Assembly (NCBI GenBank): GCA_018362935.1
Contig: JAHALQ010000031.1
Span: 1 to 8,132, forward strand
Length of the DNA: 8,132 nucleotides
Reading direction: 5' to 3'
Origin: Pseudomonadota bacterium
Lineage (GTDB): Bacteria > Pseudomonadota > Alphaproteobacteria > RF32 > CAG-239
Position 1 is the first letter of the stretch. Each line of letters begins with the position of its first letter. Positions 1-5,437 of this stretch are shown in pieces. The translations under genes were made by a program, and so were the position numbers. Under the pieces are notes generated by a model, which saw nothing but the letters and a program-made list of their open reading frames with translations, was not told where the DNA came from and did no database searches.

Positions 1-84
1 TGGGTTTGACTACAAGGCAAAGGCAGGCGGGAGCATGCCGGTCGGCGCAGCCGGTTGCCGCAGTGAACGGAGCGAAAGCGGAGT

Positions 85-103
85 AATCCCTCCCTCGCTG
101 CCA
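85..103 (+). other. tRNA 3'-end-like remnant, copy 1
   Basis: The segment AATCCCTCCCTCGCTGCCA looks like a tRNA from the T-loop through the T-stem 3' strand, the acceptor 3' strand, the discriminator base and an encoded CCA. A working tRNA would need GAGGGTTCG just before it and an AGCGAGG acceptor 5' strand. Instead the preceding bases read GCGGAGT and no matching acceptor strand is found upstream in the window. This is therefore a 3' remnant and not a complete tRNA gene. The similarity is judged by eye from the general tRNA pattern; the amino acid cannot be assigned. Confidence 0.5.
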
Positions 104-141
104 AAATAAAAAAGTCACCTTTCGGTGGCTTTTTTTATTTT
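103..141. terminator. Symmetric Rho-independent terminator, repeat copy 1
   Basis: The core stem AGTCACC/GGTGGCT (113-119 with 124-130, one G-T pair) has a TTTC loop. It is extended by an A-run on the left and a seven-T run on the right, with one unpaired T. A-rich and T-rich flanks on the two sides allow termination in either direction. Its position directly after a CCA end is typical of tRNA gene terminators. Confidence 0.8.
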
Positions 142-142
142 A

Positions 143-178
143 CGTAAGAGGCGGATTTGAACCCACGAGAAGTGGGTT
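143..178 (-). other. Reverse-oriented T-arm-like segment with hairpin
   Basis: On the minus strand this reads GTGGGTTCAAATCCGCC followed by TCTTACG, which resembles a tRNA T-arm and acceptor 3' strand. The T-stem does not pair (GTGGG against CCGCC leaves mismatches) and no CCA follows. The same bases form a perfect 7-bp hairpin, AACCCAC (160-166), loop GAGAA, GTGGGTT (172-178). This could be a second tRNA remnant facing the first one, or simply a hairpin-bearing repeat boundary. Confidence 0.35.
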
Positions 179-256
179 TGACTACAAGGAAAAGGCAGGC
201 GGAAGCATGCCGGTCGGCGCAGCCGGTTGCCGCAGTGAACGGAGCGAAAGCGGAGT

Positions 257-275
257 AATCCCTCCCTCGCTACCA
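257..275 (+). other. tRNA 3'-end-like remnant, copy 2
   Basis: This is the same segment as in copy 1, ending ACCA instead of GCCA (a discriminator-position change at 272). It has the same lack of a matching T-stem 5' strand and acceptor 5' strand. Confidence 0.5.
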
Positions 276-312
276 AAATAAAAAAGTCACCTTTCGGTGG
301 CTTTTTTATTTT
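275..312. terminator. Symmetric Rho-independent terminator, repeat copy 2
   Basis: The left arm (275-291) and right arm (296-312) pair over 17 bp with one G-T wobble around a TTTC loop. The outer part of the stem is A/T and the core is AGTCACC/GGTGGCT. It should insulate the downstream BOF gene from transcription entering from the left. Confidence 0.8.
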
Positions 313-348
313 ATGCCTTTCTTTTCCACTCTCCCAAGACACATTCTA

Positions 349-376
349 TTGAAAGCCCGAATTTACATCATATATA
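349..376 (+). promoter_or_regulatory. Predicted sigma70-type promoter for BOF gene
   Basis: TTGAAA (349-354) serves as the -35 and TATATA (371-376) as the -10, with a 16-bp spacer; TATATC at 373-378 gives an 18-bp alternative. It lies downstream of the repeat terminator and about 30 bp before the start codon, so the BOF gene is probably transcribed on its own. Confidence 0.5.
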
Positions 377-406
377 TCTGGTGTTTTAGTATCAAAGGAG
401 ATTACC

Positions 407-772
407 ATGAATAAGAATTTGCTTTTAGGTCTTCTGACAGCCGGTTTTGTGGGCATCAGCTCTCTCGGCATGGCTCAGAACAATAACGCGGCTGCCGGCA
501 ACGGCGTCGTCGATATCATGACCGTCAGCCAGATTGGCAACGTCGAAGACAACGCTACCGTAACTCTTCAGGGCACCCTGACCCAAAATCTCGGCAACAA
601 TACCTACGTTTTTACCGACAGCACCGGAAACATCAACGCCATTATTGAATCCGGCGATTGGAACGGCAATACTTTTAACCCTAACGCCGTTGTATTGGTC
701 ACCGGCCAGGTAAACAAAAACGGTAATGTCAGCGAAATTGACGTTACGGAAATTCAAAACGCCCAGCAATAA
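407..772 (+). CDS. Secreted BOF (bacterial OB-fold) YgiW/YdeI-like protein
   Basis: This 121-residue protein opens with a typical Sec signal peptide: Lys3, a hydrophobic stretch over residues 5-20 and a probable cleavage after Ala23 (GMA|QN). The mature part, from about residue 37, matches the BOF layout of YgiW/YdeI: a strand with VTLQGTLTQ, then NTYVFTDSTGNINAIIE, a WNG turn and a final VTGQVNKNG...EIDV segment. Length is normal for the family (about 120-135). Family members are periplasmic small OB-fold proteins, some linked to stress tolerance, with the ligand unsettled. The mature N-terminus is unusually rich in Asn/Ala/Gly. The start is set by AAAGGAG at about 395-401. It stands alone, between its own promoter and a strong terminator. 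The family call is solid; the role is unknown. Confidence 0.88.
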   Translation: MNKNLLLGLLTAGFVGISSLGMAQNNNAAAGNGVVDIMTVSQIGNVEDNATVTLQGTLTQNLGNNTYVFTDSTGNINAIIESGDWNGNTFNPNAVVLVTGQVNKNGNVSEIDVTEIQNAQQ

Positions 773-784
773 TCTGTTCTTGCG

Positions 785-822
785 AATAAGGCTGTTTCTA
801 ACGGAAACAGCCTTATTTTTTT
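785..822 (+). terminator. Strong Rho-independent terminator after BOF gene
   Basis: A perfect 14-bp stem (785-798 with 804-817, core AAGGCTGTTTC/GAAACAGCCTT) with a 5-nt loop is followed by a T-run. It starts 12 nt after the stop codon and separates the BOF gene from motA. Confidence 0.92.
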
Positions 823-901
823 GCAATTTTAACCTAAAATTAAAATATCTCCGCGTATACTTTGATAAGATTTAGAATAAATTTATCAGGACGGAGAAAT
901 T

Positions 902-1678
902 ATGGAAAAGTCTACTTTTATCGGTTTTATCGGCGGTATTGCCGCGGTCGGCGTAGGTATGGCGCTCAAAGGCGCAGATCCGCACGCATTGATTAACCCC
1001 GCCGCATTTTTGATTATTTTTGCCGGTACGGCCGCCGCGATATTTAACGCATTTCCGATGAAAGAACTGAAAAAATTTCCGACACTGCTCAAAATCGTAT
1101 TTTTCGGCAAAAGCTTTACGCCGAAGCAGGATATTCTCGAACTGTTTGTCAGTGTTGCCAAATCGGCCAAACAGGAAGGCGTTATGGCTATCGAAAAACG
1201 TGCCAACGAAATCTCCGACCCTTTCATCCGCGCGACGCTGACAATGGTGGCCGACGGATTTAACGGCGAATTTATCAACAGTGTTGTCGACGCCGAAATC
1301 AAACAAATGGAAGAACGCCACAGATCCGGCTCACAGATTTTTGCCCAGTGCGGCATGTATGCGCCGACCCTCGGCGTGCTTGGTGCGGTTATCGGCCTGA
1401 TTGCCGCCCTCGGAAACCTCAACGACATCGACCAGCTCGGACACTCCATTGCCGCGGCATTCGTCGCCACCCTGCTCGGTATTTTCACCGGTTATGTCTG
1501 CTGGCATCCGTTTGCCAACAAACTCAAACAAATCAACGCGGAAGAAGTCGAAATGCGGAAAATGGTTCTTGAAGGTGCATTGGCTTTGCAGGAAGGAGCA
1601 TCTTCAATCGCTATGGAAACCAGACTTCAGGCATTTATTCCGCTGTCTGAACGCAAATCGCTCCGCGACAGAGAATAA
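902..1678 (+). CDS. motA: Flagellar motor stator protein MotA (PomA-type length)
   Basis: MotA forms the membrane ring that, with MotB, conducts ions and turns the flagellar rotor. The 258-residue protein has the family's four helices: TM1 about 4-22, TM2 about 30-50, then a cytoplasmic loop of roughly 100 residues, TM3 about 152-171 and TM4 about 183-203. TM3 carries the conserved proline (Pro155, in YAPTLGVLGAVIGL) and TM4 the small-residue pattern AAAFVATLLGIFTGY. The loop holds the charged stretch used for rotor contact (EKRANEI...). The length fits PomA/Bacillus-type MotA and is shorter than E. coli MotA. The start follows ACGGAGAA at 891-898. motB follows after 11 nt, so the pair is one operon. 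Related MotA/TolQ/ExbB proteins exist, but the adjacent OmpA-domain MotB favours a stator. Confidence 0.93.
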   Translation: MEKSTFIGFIGGIAAVGVGMALKGADPHALINPAAFLIIFAGTAAAIFNAFPMKELKKFPTLLKIVFFGKSFTPKQDILELFVSVAKSAKQEGVMAIEKRANEISDPFIRATLTMVADGFNGEFINSVVDAEIKQMEERHRSGSQIFAQCGMYAPTLGVLGAVIGLIAALGNLNDIDQLGHSIAAAFVATLLGIFTGYVCWHPFANKLKQINAEEVEMRKMVLEGALALQEGASSIAMETRLQAFIPLSERKSLRDRE

Positions 1679-1689
1679 GGCATTGCATT

Positions 1690-2367
1690 ATGGGAAAAAT
1701 GGTTAAGAAAAAACCGGCTCATCCGCCACACGAAGAACATGCTGACGAAACCTGGCTGATTCCGTATTCCGATTTGCTGACGCTTCTGCTGGCATTGTTT
1801 ATTGTATTGTTTGCCTCTTCCAGCCTAGACAAGAACAAAGCTGCCCAGATTCAATACGCGCTGGCCGCGGCTTTCAGCAATGTCACGGCCGATTCGCTCA
1901 ACAGCAGTATTATCAGTTTTTTAAATGATGCCAAAGATTTGCAGCTGGAAGAAGACGGCGTTATCATTTCATCGGATTCTCAGGGAGCCACGCTTGAAAT
2001 GACATCAATGAATCTGTTTGACAAAGGCAGCGCCAGTATCAAACCATCGGCGATACCCGTTATCAAAAAGATTTCGCGGCTGCTGGATTCCAATAAATAC
2101 AAACGTTTTCGCATTGTTGTCGAGGGCCATACCGATGACACCAAAGAATCGCAGATTGCCGAGTTTCCTTCTAATTGGGAGCTTTCCGGCGCGAGAGCCG
2201 GCGCGGTCGTCCGCACTATGCTGTCCAACGGTATGGAAGACAGTCGTTTCAAGGCCGTCGGCCTGGCCGGGATTTCGCCGGCTTATCCCAACCTCAACCC
2301 TTATGGCGAGCCGATTCCCGAGAACCGTATCAAAAACCGCCGTGTTATAATTCGCATTGAGCTATAA
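1690..2367 (+). CDS. motB: Flagellar motor stator protein MotB (OmpA-like peptidoglycan binding)
   Basis: MotB anchors the stator to peptidoglycan and carries the ion-binding aspartate. In this 225-residue protein a short basic N-terminus precedes a single helix starting DETWLIPYSDLLTLLLALF. Asp28 is the expected essential ion-binding residue, and the helix resembles Bacillus-type MotB. A linker or plug region follows (about 48-90), then an OmpA-like domain (about 95-225) with EGHTDDT (145-151), NWELSGARA and a terminal NRIKNRRVIIRIE, the usual peptidoglycan-binding signature. The domain is intact. The start is slightly uncertain: ATG 1690 has AAGG about 9 nt upstream, while an in-frame ATG at 1699 is also possible. 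The stop lies 3 nt before the next gene. The coupling ion cannot be decided by eye. Confidence 0.93.
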   Translation: MGKMVKKKPAHPPHEEHADETWLIPYSDLLTLLLALFIVLFASSSLDKNKAAQIQYALAAAFSNVTADSLNSSIISFLNDAKDLQLEEDGVIISSDSQGATLEMTSMNLFDKGSASIKPSAIPVIKKISRLLDSNKYKRFRIVVEGHTDDTKESQIAEFPSNWELSGARAGAVVRTMLSNGMEDSRFKAVGLAGISPAYPNLNPYGEPIPENRIKNRRVIIRIEL

Positions 2368-2370
2368 AAT

Positions 2371-3333
2371 ATGGAAATCATTAATAATTTGCTGGCACAT
2401 CCCCTGATCGTTTCAACACCGATTATGTGGATGATTTTTGCCGTTATCGTTTTCACCATTTTATTTCTGGATTTGTTTGTTTTTCATAAAAAATCCGAAA
2501 AGCCCTCTTTTCGGAGCGCGCTTGCGGCCTGTATCGGCTATATGGTGATTGCGGTACTGTTCGGCCTGTTTGTCATCTATGAAAAAGGACTTGAAACCGG
2601 TATGCTGTTCTACACCGGCTATCTGGTCGAGTTCAGCCTTTCCATGGACAATATTTTTGTAATATCTTTGGTTTTCTCGAGCCTGTCGATACCGGACCAG
2701 TATCAGCACCGCGTTTTGTTCTGGGGTATAATCGGCGCCATTGTCATGCGCGCAATCATGATTTTGCTGGGTGAAAGCCTGGTCAGCAATTTCCACTGGG
2801 TACTGTATATTTTCTCGGTATTTCTGATATATACCGGTGCCCGCATGCTGATGATACAGGAAAGACAGGAAAATCTTTCCGATACGCCGATATTTAAATT
2901 TATTGAAAAAAAGATTCGCGTGACGCGCAATATCCACGGCGAACATTTTTTCGTCAGGCTGCGCGGGCACCGTTATATGACCCCGCTTTTCTTTGCCCTG
3001 CTGGTCATAGAACTGATGGATGTTATATTTGCGGTTGACAGCATACCTGCTATTTTTCTGATTACGCAGGACTTATTTGTCGTATACACCAGCAATATTT
3101 TCGCCATATTGGGGCTTCGCTCGCTTTATTTCCTGCTTGCCGCCGCAATAAGCCGTTTTGTATGCCTCAAACCGGCTTTGGCGATTATTTTGATTTTTAT
3201 CGGCAGCAAAATCTTTTTTCCGTATCTCGGTTTTGAAATTGAAGCCTGGCATTCGCTGATTGTCACGTTCAGCCTGCTTGGCGGCGGAATAATCTGCTCA
3301 TTACTCAAAAATCAAAAAACGGTCCAAAACTAG
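2371..3333 (+). CDS. TerC/Alx family integral membrane protein
   Basis: This 320-residue polytopic membrane protein has about nine helices, the same size as E. coli Alx (321). The two family signatures are clear: VEFSLSMDN with acidic Glu87 and Asp93, and VIELMDVIFAVDSIPAIF with Glu214, Asp217 and Asp223, followed by TSNIFAILGLRSLYFLL. These in-membrane acidic residues are the likely metal sites. TerC/Alx proteins are linked to manganese export, tellurite resistance and metal loading of secreted proteins in other bacteria; which applies here is unknown. The gene starts 3 nt after motB with no good Shine-Dalgarno (upstream reads GAGCTATAAAAT), so translation is probably coupled to motB. I see no yybP-ykoY riboswitch space upstream, unlike E. 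coli alx. Pairing with stator genes is unusual and may be only positional. Confidence 0.92.
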   Translation: MEIINNLLAHPLIVSTPIMWMIFAVIVFTILFLDLFVFHKKSEKPSFRSALAACIGYMVIAVLFGLFVIYEKGLETGMLFYTGYLVEFSLSMDNIFVISLVFSSLSIPDQYQHRVLFWGIIGAIVMRAIMILLGESLVSNFHWVLYIFSVFLIYTGARMLMIQERQENLSDTPIFKFIEKKIRVTRNIHGEHFFVRLRGHRYMTPLFFALLVIELMDVIFAVDSIPAIFLITQDLFVVYTSNIFAILGLRSLYFLLAAAISRFVCLKPALAIILIFIGSKIFFPYLGFEIEAWHSLIVTFSLLGGGIICSLLKNQKTVQN

Positions 3334-3411
3334 CCGATTTTACTATACATTTAGTTTTATGCCGCTAATATCTAAGCAGTATTGGTTATTTTTAGAATGA
3401 AAGAATAGGCC

Positions 3412-4566
3412 ATGAACACTGCAATCTGTATTCATAACGCAACGGTCCTAACCGGTTTGAGCATTATGCAGAATTGCGCTGTTTACATCAAAGACGGAAA
3501 GATTGCCGACGTTTACAACGAACAGCGCTTTCGCAACAAGAAATTCAACCCCAGAGTTAAAATTATGGATGCCGGCGGCGCTTATGTCTTGCCCGGTTTT
3601 ATTGACACCCACATCCACGGCATCGGCGGGTACGGCTCGGATGACGGCGATTACCGTTCCATCCTGCGGATGTCCGAAACTCTGGCACAATACGGCGTCA
3701 CTTCTTTCATCCCGACTTGCGGCGCAGCGCCTCAGGACATGCTGCTCAAAAAAATCAAAGCGGTTGTCAAAGCTATGGGCAAAGAAAAAGGCGCCCGCAT
3801 TTTGGGCATCCACCTTGAGGGGCCGTTCCTTTCGCCCGAGCGCATCGGCGCGCAGGAACGAGACGGCTTGTCCCCGGTTAATCTTGAACTGATGAAACAG
3901 CTGTGGAAAGCGTCAAAAGGCCGAATCATCAACATGACAGTCGCCCCCGAGCTGAAAAATATGCGCGAGCTTGCGCTGGAATGCAACAAACTGGGAATTA
4001 TCCTGCAGGCCGGACACACCAACGCCACTTACAATCAGATGATTGAGGGCATGCAGGCCGGCATTATGCACGTCACCCACCTTTTCAACGCGATGCGCCC
4101 GTTGCACCACCGTGAACCGGGCGTTGTCGGAGCAGCCCTGATTCATCCTGAAATATCCTGCGAGATTATCGGCGACGGCATCCATGTCAATCCCAATTTA
4201 ATCCAGCTTCTGCTCAAGAGCAAACCCCTGAGCCAGATTGTATTGATTACTGACGCATTTAAGCTCGCCCGGACAGACTTGCCGGAAAATTCCGAATATT
4301 ACCTAGACAAATGTTTTTACCGCAAAAAAGACAACGTGATTATCGGTTCTGCGATTTCAATGCTTGACGGTTTCCGCAACCTCGTCCAAGACGGCATTTC
4401 TATTGAAAAGGCAGTGCGCATGGCCTGCACCAACCCCGCCCAGATAATGAAACAAAACGGCAAAGGCCTTTTGCTGCCGGGTTACGATGCGGACGTACTC
4501 ATTATTGACAAGAACCTGAACTTATTACACACCATTATCGACGGACACTTTATCAAGGAGAACTGA
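3412..4566 (+). CDS. nagA: N-acetylglucosamine-6-phosphate deacetylase NagA
   Basis: NagA removes acetate from GlcNAc-6-phosphate to give glucosamine-6-phosphate in the cytoplasm, and is needed for amino-sugar catabolism and cell-wall recycling. The protein has 384 residues, normal for the family. The amidohydrolase landmarks are in order: VLPGFIDTHIHG with His67/His69, HLEGPF with metal-ligand Glu136, GHTNA with His202, THLFNAMRPLHHREPG with His223, and LITDA with the catalytic Asp281. After that Asp the sequence reads FKLARTDLPENSEYY and then GSAISM, looser than the common DAMxAAG...GSxLTM pattern; substrate-loop consequences are unknown. The start is assigned by full-length alignment to the family; its Shine-Dalgarno is weak (AAGAATAGG). 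It is one base from nagB, giving a clear operon. Confidence 0.95.
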   Translation: MNTAICIHNATVLTGLSIMQNCAVYIKDGKIADVYNEQRFRNKKFNPRVKIMDAGGAYVLPGFIDTHIHGIGGYGSDDGDYRSILRMSETLAQYGVTSFIPTCGAAPQDMLLKKIKAVVKAMGKEKGARILGIHLEGPFLSPERIGAQERDGLSPVNLELMKQLWKASKGRIINMTVAPELKNMRELALECNKLGIILQAGHTNATYNQMIEGMQAGIMHVTHLFNAMRPLHHREPGVVGAALIHPEISCEIIGDGIHVNPNLIQLLLKSKPLSQIVLITDAFKLARTDLPENSEYYLDKCFYRKKDNVIIGSAISMLDGFRNLVQDGISIEKAVRMACTNPAQIMKQNGKGLLLPGYDADVLIIDKNLNLLHTIIDGHFIKEN

Positions 4567-4567
4567 C

Positions 4568-5371
4568 ATGCGTCTGATTATTCAAAACAACTACTCCGAA
4601 TGCTCAAAATGGGCAGCCAATTACGTTGCCTATAAGATAAAGGCCTTTCGCCCCACAGCAAAAAAACCGTTCGTTTTGGGGCTGGCAACCGGCTCTTCGC
4701 CGCTCGGCATGTATGAAGAACTAATCCGCATGTATCAGTCCGGAAAACTGTCATTTGCCAATGTCGTCACCTTTAACATGGATGAATATATCGGCCTCGG
4801 TCCGGCAGATGTTCAAAGCTATTATAACTATATGTACCAAAACTTTTTTAACCATATAGACATACCCAAAGCCAATATCCATCTGCTCAACGGGCTGACG
4901 AAAGACTACCTCAAAGAATGCGAAAACTATGAAGAAACAATCAGGCGTTACGGCAAAATTCACTTACAAATCGGCGGCGTCGGCTCTGACGGGCACATTG
5001 CCTTTAACGAACCCGGCTCATCGCTGGCCTCGAGAACCCGCGTCAAGACGCTGACGACCGAAACAATTGACGCCAATTCGCGCTTTTTCGGCGGCGACAA
5101 AAGCAAAGTTCCGACAACTGTCCTGACCATGGGCATCGGCACCATTATGGACGCCGAAGAAATTTTGATTATTGCCACCGGAGAAAAGAAAGCCCGCGCC
5201 CTGCACCATGCGGTTGAAGGCAGTATCAATCACATGTGGCCGATCAGCGTGCTTCAAATGCACCCGCACGGAATCATTGTCTGCGATGAACCGGCAACCA
5301 ATGAATTGAAAGCAGACACCGTACGTTATTTCAAGGACATAGAAAACCAACTGCGTCCAAAAATTAAATAA
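4568..5371 (+). CDS. nagB: Glucosamine-6-phosphate deaminase NagB
   Basis: NagB converts glucosamine-6-phosphate to fructose-6-phosphate and ammonia, feeding amino sugars into glycolysis. At 267 residues it is nearly the E. coli length (266), and catalytic positions fall at the same numbers: Asp72 in FNMDEY, then Asp141, His143 and Glu148 in GSDGHIAFNEPGSS. The phosphate loop LATGSSPLGMY is intact. Ser151, Arg158 and Lys160, which in the E. coli enzyme help bind the allosteric activator GlcNAc-6-phosphate, are also present (SSLASRTRVK), so allosteric control may be kept. AAGGAG at 4555-4560 sits inside the end of nagA, whose stop is one base from this ATG. Product flow is therefore direct from NagA. 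No sugar transporter or nag repressor is in view. Confidence 0.97.
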   Translation: MRLIIQNNYSECSKWAANYVAYKIKAFRPTAKKPFVLGLATGSSPLGMYEELIRMYQSGKLSFANVVTFNMDEYIGLGPADVQSYYNYMYQNFFNHIDIPKANIHLLNGLTKDYLKECENYEETIRRYGKIHLQIGGVGSDGHIAFNEPGSSLASRTRVKTLTTETIDANSRFFGGDKSKVPTTVLTMGIGTIMDAEEILIIATGEKKARALHHAVEGSINHMWPISVLQMHPHGIIVCDEPATNELKADTVRYFKDIENQLRPKIK

Positions 5372-5376
5372 TCTTT

Positions 5377-5403
5377 TTGACAAAAGGTAAATATAGCTAT
5401 AAA
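5377..5403 (+). promoter_or_regulatory. Predicted sigma70-type promoter before the KAAP-tail gene
   Basis: A perfect -35 TTGACA (5377-5382) begins 5 nt after the nagB stop. The -10 is TATAAA (5398-5403, 15-bp spacer), or TAAATT (5400-5405, 17-bp spacer). The -10 region overlaps short AGCT-containing repeats (ATAGCTAT, TTAGCT) that could be operator-like. No terminator is seen between nagB and this promoter, so nag read-through is also possible. Confidence 0.5.
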
Positions 5404-5437
5404 TTAGCTGTATGACACCAAATAAGAGGATAAAGCC

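Larger units (their letters stand above)
1..172. repeat. Tandem 172-bp repeat, copy 1 (tRNA-end/terminator unit)
   Basis: The sequence from 1 recurs from 173 with a period of exactly 172. Over the shared part (about 140 bp) the copies differ at only three substitutions (positions 18, 31 and 100, corresponding to 190, 203 and 272) and by one T in the terminator T-run. In order, the unit holds a GC-rich core (about 22-83) with an internal imperfect 13-bp duplication starting GCCGGT, a tRNA 3'-end-like segment ending in GCCA at 103, a symmetric hairpin terminator, and a reverse-oriented T-arm-like segment (143-166). The window begins inside the repeat phase, so more copies may lie to the left. 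No protein is supported here. Confidence 0.9.
173..313. repeat. Tandem 172-bp repeat, copy 2 (3'-shortened)
   Basis: This second copy matches 1-141 nearly base for base but stops just after the terminator at about 313. The reverse-oriented T-arm-like segment that ends copy 1 is absent here, and unique sequence leading to the BOF gene promoter follows. The very low divergence implies a recent duplication, or homogenisation between copies. Confidence 0.9.

Noticed and set aside
85..103. A complete tRNA gene in each repeat
   Set aside because: The T-loop TTC, T-stem 5' strand, anticodon arm and a pairing acceptor 5' strand are missing, so only a 3'-end-like remnant is supported.
1..313. CRISPR array
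   Set aside because: Only two units of 172 bp are present; there are no short repeats with unique spacers and no cas genes.
115..342. A 75-codon open frame on the minus strand across the second repeat
   Set aside because: It is made of the terminator, GC-rich core and tRNA-end pieces read backwards, has no ribosome binding site, and its composition is explained by the repeat.
425..826. Long minus-strand open frames opposite the BOF, motA, nagA, nagB and eptA genes
   Set aside because: They are antisense shadows of genes with clear family signatures and show no protein-like motifs or start signals of their own.
864..887. Weak AT-rich hairpin in the motA leader (GATAAGATTT / AAATTTATC)
   Set aside because: The stem has a bulge and almost no GC pairs; it is not convincing as a riboswitch, attenuator or operator. 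I also found no good promoter match between 823 and 890.
3397..3408. A minimal upstream open frame (Met-Lys-Glu-stop) ending 3 nt before nagA
   Set aside because: Such short frames arise by chance in AT-rich leaders, and it has no ribosome binding site. It is noted only because of its position.
3334..3411. Promoter or terminator between the TerC gene and nagA
   Set aside because: Several AT-rich hexamers occur (for example TAATAT at 3366) but none has a partner at acceptable spacing, and no hairpin with a T-run is visible. How nagAB is transcribed remains open.
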